DNA from: CBDUEV01 sp965366365
GTDB taxonomy: Bacteria; Actinomycetota; Acidimicrobiia; Spongiisociales; JAENVV01
NCBI GenBank assembly: GCA_965366365.1
Contig: CBDUEV010000087.1
Coordinates: 1 to 10,704, forward strand
DNA length: 10,704 nucleotides
Reading direction: 5' to 3'
Program-made: the position numbers and the translations under genes
Notes under the pieces: generated by a model
What the model saw: the letters and a program-made list of their open reading frames with translations, nothing else
What the model was told of the DNA's origin: nothing
Databases searched by the model: none
In this document: positions 5,211-10,704 of the stretch, piece by piece
How positions within the stretch are numbered: the stretch's first letter is position 1
Layout of the letters: the number at the start of each line of letters is the position of its first letter

Positions 5211-7763
5211 GTGCCCACCAATCCGTTCCGCCTTCCTCGCCACGCCGTACCGACGCGGTACGAGCTCGTGTTGCAACCCGATCTGGAGGCGGCCGTCTTC
5301 TCGGGGACGGCTTCGATCGATCTGAGCGTCACCGAACCGACCTCGGAACTCGTGCTGAACGCCGCGGAGCTCAGCATCTCGCAGGCATCACTCACGACCG
5401 CCGACGGCGACGAAGTGCCTGCGACGGTCACTCTCGATGAGAAACTGGAGCGCGCCCATGTGACGCTCTCGAGGCAGATCGAAGCGGGCGACCACAGACT
5501 CACGATGTCGTTCGACGGAGTCCTCAACGACCAACTGCGCGGCTTCTACCGGAGCACCTACACCGACGTCACCGGCGTTGAGCAGGTCATCGCCACGACG
5601 CAGTTCGAGGCGGCGGATGCTCGGCGGGCCTTCCCCTGCTGGGACGAGCCAGACTTCAAGGCCACGTTTGCGATAACCCTCGTCGTGCCCGACCACCTGT
5701 TGGCGGTATCGAATGCCCAGGAGGTTTCGCGCTCGCCGGCCGGACCCGGCCGGGTGGCGGTGTCCTTCGCAGAAACCATGAAGATGTCCACCTACATCGT
5801 GGCCTTCGTGGTCGGTCCCTTCGAGGCAACCGACCCGGTGGACGTGGGCGGCGTCCCGCTGCGCATCGTGGCGCCGGTGGGGAAAGGCCATCTGACGGAT
5901 TTCGCCCTCGAGGCGTCTGCCGCCTGTCTCCGGTACCTGTCCGACTACTACGGGATCCCCTACCCGGGCGACAAGGTCGACATGATCGCCATCCCCGACT
6001 TCGCGTTCGGCGCCATGGAGAACCTGGGCGCCATCACCTATCGGGAGACCGCCCTACTGATCGACCCGGCCACCACCGGACTCACCGAACAGCGCCGGAT
6101 TCTCGACGTGATCGCCCATGAGCTTGCCCACATGTGGTTCGGCGATCTCGTCACGATGGGTTGGTGGGAGGGCATCTGGCTCAACGAGGCCTTTGCCTCC
6201 TTCATGGAGATGAAGACCACCAGCTCACTCCGGCCCGAATGGAATCGCTGGTTGTCCTTCGCCGTGGATCCCGGCGCCGAACGATCGGGGGCGATGATCG
6301 TCGACGCCCTCGCCACGACCCGGCCGGTCGAGTTCAAGGTCGAGTCACCCGAAGAAGCCGACGAGATGTTCGACGCCCTCACTTACGGGAAGGGCTCGGC
6401 GCTTCTCCGGATGATCGAGCAGTACCTCGGTGTCGAGGTGTTTCGGAAAGGGGTGGCGACCTATCTCGAACGACACAGCTACGCCAACACCGTCACCTCC
6501 GATCTGTGGGCAGGGCTGGACTCCGCGTCGGGAGAGCCCGTCGGGCCGATCATGGACACGTGGATCCTCCAGGGCGGCTACCCGCAGGTCAGCGTGAACG
6601 TGGAACCGGACGGCGTCCGCCTCCGCCAACGTCGCTTCACGCTCCTCGAGAACGACGACCCGACGTTGTGGCAGATACCGATTCAACTCACCGTCAAGAC
6701 CGAGAGCGGCATCGAGACCCACAAGGTTCTGATGACCGCTCCGGAGACGTTGGTCGACCTCGAAGCGCCCGTGGAATGGGTGAACGCCAACGCCGGAGGG
6801 CACGGGTTCTACCGCGTTGCCTATACCCCGATCATGTTGGAGCGGCTCACCGCCGCCCTCTCCGACATGGACGACCTGGAGCGGTTCACGCTCCTCGACG
6901 ACACCTACGCCTTCGTGTTGTCCGGGCAGCTCGACGCGGCCTCCTTCCTCCATCTGGCCGAGGCGTACCGCGACGAAGAGGAATCGGCCATCTGGCAGAT
7001 GCTGATCGGTCACCTGGCCCACCTCGAACACGTCCTGCCGGAGGAGGCCAGCGACCTCTTCGCCGCCCGGGCGCGCCGTCTCATCGGCCGCCGGGCCGAG
7101 ATACTCGGATGGGAGCCCGCTCCGGGTGAATCCGACCTGACCCGCCAGCTCCGTGGCCAAATGATTCGGGCGATGGGAATCCTGGGCAAGGACCCCGAGA
7201 CGATCGCCACGGCGCGCCGCAAGGCGGACGAAATGATGGCCGACCCGAGATCCCTCGATCCGGACGTTGGGCAAGCGGCCCTTTTCGTGTCCGCCAGCCA
7301 CGGCGACGCGGCGCTCTACGACTCGTATCTCGAGGGTTATCAGACCGCCGACACCCCGCACCAGAAGTTGCGGTACCTCCAGGCTCTGTGCGACTTTCCG
7401 AAGCTCGAGCTCGCCACCGCGACCTTCGACCGGGCGCTGGGAGGAGAGATCAAGACCCAGGACGGGGCGTGGGTCATCGCCAGGATGATGATGCACCGCA
7501 GCGTCGGTGCCGACGTGTGGCGCCTCGTCCAAGAGCGCTGGGAGGAAATCGTCGCAGTGCTCCCGCCGGTCACACTGCGCAATATTCTCTCCGGGTTGTC
7601 GTCTCTGTCGACGCCGGAACTCGCCGCTGAGGTCGAGGCGTTCTTCGCCGATCGGGAGGTGCCGTCCGGGGCCAAGACGCTCGCCCAGAAGCTCGAACAG
7701 CTTCGGGCCAACGTGGCCCTCGGCCAGCGCGAGGCCGAGCGCCTGGTGGCCGAACTGAGCTGA
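5211..7763 (+). CDS. pepN: aminopeptidase N, M1 zinc metallopeptidase
   Basis: The product is 850 residues, like Streptomyces aminopeptidase N. GTG 5211 follows GAGAGGG (5200-5206), and the protein then starts with the usual NPFRLPRHAVPTRYELVLQPD; an upstream in-frame ATG at 5070 lies in the gene remnant and is unlikely. There is no signal peptide, so it is probably cytosolic. It removes N-terminal residues from peptides during protein turnover. The N-terminal beta-saddle (about 1-190) includes QFEAADARRAFPCWDEPDFK. The catalytic domain has the exopeptidase motif GAMEN (267-271), HELAH with zinc ligands H303, H307 and catalytic E304, the third ligand E326 in WLNEAFASF, and the transition-state Tyr Y392 in LTYGKG. 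An ERAP1-type C-terminal helical domain begins near 520 (VNANAGGHGFYRVAY). It is complete with no sign of damage. Confidence 0.97.
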   Translation: MPTNPFRLPRHAVPTRYELVLQPDLEAAVFSGTASIDLSVTEPTSELVLNAAELSISQASLTTADGDEVPATVTLDEKLERAHVTLSRQIEAGDHRLTMSFDGVLNDQLRGFYRSTYTDVTGVEQVIATTQFEAADARRAFPCWDEPDFKATFAITLVVPDHLLAVSNAQEVSRSPAGPGRVAVSFAETMKMSTYIVAFVVGPFEATDPVDVGGVPLRIVAPVGKGHLTDFALEASAACLRYLSDYYGIPYPGDKVDMIAIPDFAFGAMENLGAITYRETALLIDPATTGLTEQRRILDVIAHELAHMWFGDLVTMGWWEGIWLNEAFASFMEMKTTSSLRPEWNRWLSFAVDPGAERSGAMIVDALATTRPVEFKVESPEEADEMFDALTYGKGSALLRMIEQYLGVEVFRKGVATYLERHSYANTVTSDLWAGLDSASGEPVGPIMDTWILQGGYPQVSVNVEPDGVRLRQRRFTLLENDDPTLWQIPIQLTVKTESGIETHKVLMTAPETLVDLEAPVEWVNANAGGHGFYRVAYTPIMLERLTAALSDMDDLERFTLLDDTYAFVLSGQLDAASFLHLAEAYRDEEESAIWQMLIGHLAHLEHVLPEEASDLFAARARRLIGRRAEILGWEPAPGESDLTRQLRGQMIRAMGILGKDPETIATARRKADEMMADPRSLDPDVGQAALFVSASHGDAALYDSYLEGYQTADTPHQKLRYLQALCDFPKLELATATFDRALGGEIKTQDGAWVIARMMMHRSVGADVWRLVQERWEEIVAVLPPVTLRNILSGLSSLSTPELAAEVEAFFADREVPSGAKTLAQKLEQLRANVALGQREAERLVAELS

Positions 7764-7788
7764 GCAAGGGTCGAGCGCGCTGCCTGCC

Positions 7789-7839
7789 CGTCGAGTGTGC
7801 CTGCGTGCGTCGCCAGGGAGCGTGGAAGCACACTCGACG
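7789..7839. repeat. 51-bp palindromic element, copy A
   Basis: Perfect 12-bp arms, CGTCGAGTGTGC (7789-7800) and GCACACTCGACG (7828-7839), enclose 27 bp. The core can fold as CCTG-CG/CG-CAGG around TGCGT, with one bulged base. Copies B and C near 9.7 kb have the same arms and the same 51-bp length. The element begins 25 bp after the pepN stop and 47 bp before the next start codon. There is no T-tract. It may be a REP-like element or a 3'-end hairpin. Confidence 0.85.
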
Positions 7840-7850
7840 CGAGTTGTTGG

Positions 7851-7856
7851 TAGCGT
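7851..7856 (+). promoter_or_regulatory. possible -10 box of the LLM oxidoreductase gene
   Basis: TAGCGT lies 31 bp before the TTG start at 7887 and fits TANNNT. Any -35 would fall inside the right arm of palindrome copy A, so the element could also influence initiation here. No convincing -35 is seen. Confidence 0.25.
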
Positions 7857-7886
7857 GACCGTGCCGACCACCGAAGGAACCCACCG

Positions 7887-8678
7887 TTGCGCCATCCGAT
7901 TCGCGTCGCTGTCCAACTGCAACCCCAACACGCAAGCTATGACGAGATCCGCCGAGCGGTCGCTGAGGCCGAGGAAATAGGCGTCGATATCGCCTACAAC
8001 TGGGACCACTTCTATCCGCTCTATGGCGACCCCGACGGGAAGCATTTCGAGTGTTGGACCATGCTGGCGTCGTGGGCAGAGATCACCGAGCGAATCGAGA
8101 TCGGCCCGCTCGTCACGTGCAACTCGTACCGGAACCCGCAGCTCCTCGCCGACATGGCCCGCACCGTCGATCACATCTCCGGCGGCCGGGTGATCCTCGG
8201 CCTCGGCTCCGGCTGGTTCGAGCGGGACTACACGGAGTACGGCTACGAATTCGGAACCGCCCCTGGCCGGCTGAGGGCCCTCGACCGGGACCTTCCGCTC
8301 ATGCGCGAGCGCCTCGACAAGCTGAACCCGCCTCCGCTCCGACCGATGCCCATCCTCGTCGGAGGAGGCGGTGAAAAGGTGACCCTACGGATCACCGCCG
8401 AACACGCCGACATCTGGCACGGCTTCGGCAAGCCCGAGGTGATGGCCCACAAGAACGCCGTGCTCGACGATTGGTGCGACAAGGTCGGCCGCGATCCCGA
8501 CGAAATCGAAAGAAGTGGCGGTTTCGCCCAGGCCCCACCTACCGATCCTGCCCAGCTCGATGCCTACGTGGAAGCGGGGATCACTCAATTCACGCTCGGG
8601 CTCAACGGCCCCGACTACGACATGGGATTGGTGCGCGAATACGTCGCCTACCGGGACGAACGCAACCGGGCGGGCTAG
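7887..8678 (+). CDS. LLM-class F420-dependent oxidoreductase
   Basis: The product is 263 residues. TTG at 7887 is chosen because GAAGGAA (7873-7879) lies at ideal distance and the protein then starts HPIRVAVQLQPQH, the first strand of the family; no ATG or GTG fits. It is a luciferase-like TIM barrel. Recognisable segments are NWDHFYPLYGDPDGKHFECW (39-58), RIEIGPLVTCNSYRNP, ARTVDHISGGRVILGLGSGW followed by DYTEYGYEFGTA, and the cofactor-phosphate region ILVGGGGEKVTLRITAEHAD. These match a subgroup of actinobacterial proteins assigned to coenzyme F420 rather than FMN (I recall it as the MSMEG_3544 type). The substrate is unknown. The protein is shorter than the roughly 330-residue LLM enzymes, as is usual in this subgroup. 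It stands alone between pepN and the exchanger, with 37 bp before the next start. Confidence 0.9.
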   Translation: MRHPIRVAVQLQPQHASYDEIRRAVAEAEEIGVDIAYNWDHFYPLYGDPDGKHFECWTMLASWAEITERIEIGPLVTCNSYRNPQLLADMARTVDHISGGRVILGLGSGWFERDYTEYGYEFGTAPGRLRALDRDLPLMRERLDKLNPPPLRPMPILVGGGGEKVTLRITAEHADIWHGFGKPEVMAHKNAVLDDWCDKVGRDPDEIERSGGFAQAPPTDPAQLDAYVEAGITQFTLGLNGPDYDMGLVREYVAYRDERNRAG

Positions 8679-8715
8679 CGGCGGGCCACTGAGGGTCCTG
8701 TAAGGTCCAGACCCC

Positions 8716-9654
8716 ATGTTTCTCGCCATCCTTTCGATCGTCGGTGGGCTCACCCTGCTCACCGTCTCCGCGGACCGCTTCGTCGAAGCCGCCGCTCGAC
8801 TGGCCCGGGCGTGGGGACTTTCCTACATCCTGATCGGGGCCCTGGTGATCGGCATGGGCACCTCCGCCCCCGAGTTCATCGTCAGCGTCGTCGGCGGGGG
8901 CCAGAGCTTCGACCTGGCGGTCGGCAACATCGTCGGGTCGAACATCGCCAACCTCTCCCTCGTTCTGGGGGCGTCGGTCCTCGTGGCAGCCATCTCCAAT
9001 CAGCGAAGAATCCTCCGCAGGGAGGGCGTTCTCATGTTTGTGGGGGTGGCCGGTTTCGCCACCCTGATCTGGGATGGCTCGCTGACACGACTCGATGGCA
9101 TCCTCCTCACCGGGGCCATGGCGGGAGCGGCGTACCTCCTGGTCCGCTGGTCGAAGTCCGACGAAGCGAACGGTTTCGCTCACGAAATCGAAGAACTGAC
9201 AGGCGCCGAGGAGACGAGAGTGGGCGTCGAGATCGCTCTCGGGCTCCTCACCCTGGCCGTGATGCTCCTCGGAGCGAACTGGCTGGCCGGTGGTGCCTTG
9301 ACCGTCGCCGAACTGGCAGGGATCAGCGAGGGGCTCATCGGCTCCACCCTGGTGGCCGTGGGGACCAGCCTCCCCGAGCTCGCCACCGCCATCGCAGCCG
9401 CACGGCGACGCGAGAACGAACTGGTGGTGGGCAACCTGCTTGGCTCAAACCTGTTCAACTCGCTCACCGTTGGAGGCGGGGTGGCGCTCCTCCGGCCGGG
9501 AACAGCGGTCAACGAGTGGCACGGCCCCCTCCTCATCATGGTGGGAATCTCGGCCCTGGCCGGAATCCTCACCGCCACGGGCGATCGGCTCCTCCGCGCC
9601 GAGGCCGTGGTGTTGCTGGGCGCCTACGCCGGCTATCTCATCTACAGCTTCTGA
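8716..9654 (+). CDS. calcium/sodium exchanger, CaCA family (YrbG-like)
   Basis: The product is 312 residues, the usual length for bacterial YrbG/NCX_Mj-type exchangers. ATG 8716 has a modest AAGG at 8703-8706. It is an integral membrane protein of about ten helices with inverted-repeat topology. The two alpha repeats that form the ion sites are clear: GMGTSAPEFIVSVV (46-59) with GNIVGSNIANL (70-80), and VAVGTSLPELATAI (213-226) with GNLLGSNLFNS (239-249). The acidic residues of both (E53 and E221) are present, so cation binding should be intact. The hydrophilic loop between the halves is short (SKSDEANGFAHEIEELTGAE), typical of prokaryotic members. It most likely exports Ca2+ against Na+ or H+; exact ions cannot be read from sequence. 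Its stop codon lies inside the first copy of an 83-bp tandem duplication. Confidence 0.93.
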   Translation: MFLAILSIVGGLTLLTVSADRFVEAAARLARAWGLSYILIGALVIGMGTSAPEFIVSVVGGGQSFDLAVGNIVGSNIANLSLVLGASVLVAAISNQRRILRREGVLMFVGVAGFATLIWDGSLTRLDGILLTGAMAGAAYLLVRWSKSDEANGFAHEIEELTGAEETRVGVEIALGLLTLAVMLLGANWLAGGALTVAELAGISEGLIGSTLVAVGTSLPELATAIAAARRRENELVVGNLLGSNLFNSLTVGGGVALLRPGTAVNEWHGPLLIMVGISALAGILTATGDRLLRAEAVVLLGAYAGYLIYSF

Positions 9655-9679
9655 CCGGGAAGGCGCCGAACCCACCACC

Positions 9680-9730
9680 CGTCGAGTGTGCCTACCTGCG
9701 TTGTAGGGACGCCCATTGGCACAGTCGACG
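9680..9730. repeat. 51-bp palindromic element, copy B
   Basis: The left arm CGTCGAGTGTGCC (9680-9692) faces GGCACAGTCGACG (9718-9730); G9724 breaks one pair of the otherwise perfect 13-bp stem. It begins 25 bp after the exchanger stop. Apart from that base it is identical to copy C. Confidence 0.9.
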
Positions 9731-9762
9731 AGTCTGACCGGGAAGGCGCCGAACCCACCACC

Positions 9763-9813
9763 CGTCGAGTGTGCCTACCTGCGTTGTAGGGACGCCCATT
9801 GGCACACTCGACG
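9763..9813. repeat. 51-bp palindromic element, copy C
   Basis: Perfect 13-bp arms, CGTCGAGTGTGCC (9763-9775) and GGCACACTCGACG (9801-9813), enclose 25 bp. The core offers CCTAC/GTAGG around CTGCGTT, or alternatively GCGT/ACGC. It sits 31 bp past the stop of the convergent aro gene, so it could serve as a bidirectional 3'-end structure. Confidence 0.92.
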
Positions 9814-9844
9814 AGCAAAGCACCCGCCGTCCGTCGAACCGTCG

Positions 9845-10704
9845 CTAGGCCTCGCCGCGTTCGCGCTGCTGCATGAGCCGGGATTGCTCGAGGATCTCCT
9901 CGAAGAGGCGTTGCACGTAGTCCTCGTCGAGGCCGTAGATGGAGGCCTCCTGGCGCACCTCAGCCAGCAACTCTGCTTCTCGGCCCGGGGCGTGGACCGG
10001 GAGGCCACGTTGGGCTTTCATCCGGCCGATCGCCAGGGCAATGTCACGCCGTCGGGCCAGAAGGCGCACCAGCTCACGGTCTGTCTGATCCACGTCGATT
10101 CTCATGCGGTTCACGCCCAGCGCCGACATCAGCTCATCGAAGGCTTCACCGCCCAGCTGTTGCTCACGATTCGTGAGCGCCGCGTCCGGATTGTTGTGAA
10201 CCTCCACCACCACGCCGTTGGCGCCCACCCCCAACGAAGCCAACGCCAGCGGCGCCACCCGGTGCCGGGTGCCGGCCGCGTGGCTCGGGAAGACGATGAC
10301 GGGAAGGTGACTGCGCTCCTTGACGACCGGCACCGAGGTGATGTCGAGAGTAGGTCCGTCGCCGAAGGTTCGGATCCCGCGCTCACACATGACGACCTGG
10401 TCGTTGCCCTCGGCGAGGATGTATTCGGCCGCCCACAGCCATTCGTCGATCGTCGCCGACGGTGCCCTCTTGAGAAGCACCGGGGTGCGCGTCTCGCCCG
10501 CCACCCGCAACAGCTCGAAGTTCTGCATGTCGTTGGCGGCGATCTCCAACATGTCGACCTTGTCGGCAAGCGCCGCCACGTGCCGAGGCTCGTTCACCTG
10601 GGTGACGACGGGCAGGCCGACTTCCCGGCCGGCCTCGATGAGGAGGTCGACCCCGACCATGCCCAGCCCGGCGAAGGCGTAGGGGGCACTGGCAGAGGCG
10701 ACGG
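9845..10704 (-). CDS. DAHP-synthase-like domain fused to C-terminal AroQ chorismate mutase (5' end outside window)
   Basis: The frame is open to the right edge (at least 285 residues), so the N-terminus is missing; the in-frame ATG at 10660 is internal to the barrel. The first domain is a type I-beta DAHP synthase/KDO8P-synthase TIM barrel, which normally joins PEP and erythrose-4-phosphate. Kept are LLKR, CERGIRTF, the SHAAG His, and VEVH with its Glu. Changed are KPRTSPY to ASASAPY (10702-10682), GARN to AAND (before MQNF), DPSH to FPSH, and the metal-ligand Asp of ALSDG to Asn (ALTNR). From about 10110 leftward comes an AroQ chorismate mutase (about 85 residues): RIDVDQTDRELVRLLARRR, the conserved Lys in GRMK, GREAELL, and the terminal SRLMQQ. 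The mutase, which makes prephenate for Phe/Tyr, looks mostly functional. The barrel may be inactive, regulatory or repurposed. It converges on the exchanger gene. Confidence 0.88.
   Translation of the reverse strand, partial: VASASAPYAFAGLGMVGVDLLIEAGREVGLPVVTQVNEPRHVAALADKVDMLEIAANDMQNFELLRVAGETRTPVLLKRAPSATIDEWLWAAEYILAEGNDQVVMCERGIRTFGDGPTLDITSVPVVKERSHLPVIVFPSHAAGTRHRVAPLALASLGVGANGVVVEVHNNPDAALTNREQQLGGEAFDELMSALGVNRMRIDVDQTDRELVRLLARRRDIALAIGRMKAQRGLPVHAPGREAELLAEVRQEASIYGLDEDYVQRLFEEILEQSRLMQQRERGEA

Larger units (their letters stand above)
9651..9815. repeat. 83-bp tandem duplication spanning the exchanger stop codon
   Basis: Positions 9651-9732 and 9734-9815 are identical over 82 bp except for one base (G9724 versus C9807); the period is 83 bp. 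The unit begins with the last base of the final sense codon and the TGA stop of the exchanger and contains one whole 51-bp palindromic element. Near identity implies a recent duplication. Confidence 0.97.

Noticed and set aside
6345..8174. A 609-codon minus-strand open frame opposite pepN and the LLM gene
   Set aside because: Despite its length it is antisense to the clear M1 aminopeptidase and crosses the palindromic element. Its composition (His/Arg/Gly-rich) and lack of motifs mark it as a high-GC shadow.
9651..9815. CRISPR-like array from the repeated palindromes
   Set aside because: There are only two adjacent copies, the whole 83-bp unit including the would-be spacer is identical, and no cas gene is present. 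It is a tandem duplication.
10163..10177. CTCACG-ATT-CGTGAG inverted repeat
   Set aside because: It is short, lies inside the DAHPS-like coding region across the altered metal-ligand codon, and has no second copy. It is probably chance.

Overview
This 10.7 kb window is very GC-rich. Its gene content points to an actinobacterium: a polyphosphate glucokinase of the Mycobacterium type, an F420-dependent luciferase-like oxidoreductase, an actinobacterial-style aminopeptidase N, GTG/TTG starts and TANNNT -10 boxes without a clear -35. An uncultured lineage near Acidimicrobiia is my guess; the sequence does not prove it.

Layout, left to right. (1) 1-608, minus: the N-terminal two hundred residues of an XRE-type DNA-binding protein that runs off the left edge inside an acidic pentapeptide repeat encoded by a 15-bp tandem repeat. 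(2) 764-858, plus: a complete selenocysteine tRNA (selC), so the organism probably makes selenoproteins; none is recognisable in this window. (3) 945-1226: a small protein with GroES-like ends. (4) 1306-2622: HflX, the ribosome-rescue GTPase. (5) 2648-3379 (minus) and 3468-4922 (plus): polyphosphate glucokinase and 6-phosphogluconate dehydrogenase, divergent from an 88-bp shared promoter region. One feeds glucose-6-phosphate into the pentose phosphate route and the other carries out its decarboxylating, NADPH-forming step. (6) About 4943-5142: what looks like the two ends of a decayed gene whose middle has been deleted. (7) 5211-7763: an M1 aminopeptidase. (8) 7887-8678: an F420-type LLM oxidoreductase with a TTG start. 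(9) 8716-9654: a Ca2+/Na+ exchanger of the CaCA family. (10) 9845-10704, minus, running off the right edge: a DAHP-synthase-like domain fused to a C-terminal AroQ chorismate mutase.

Two things stand out. First, the DAHP-synthase-like domain has lost several family-defining active-site residues while the fused chorismate mutase looks largely intact. This suggests a regulatory or repurposed domain rather than an ordinary first enzyme of the shikimate pathway. Second, three copies of a 51-bp palindromic element with conserved arms lie in intergenic DNA. Each starts exactly 25 bp after a stop codon (for the third, a duplicated stop codon). Two of them form an 83-bp tandem duplication that also copied the end of the exchanger gene. 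Most genes here are ordinary housekeeping functions and no defence system or mobile element with a transposase is visible.
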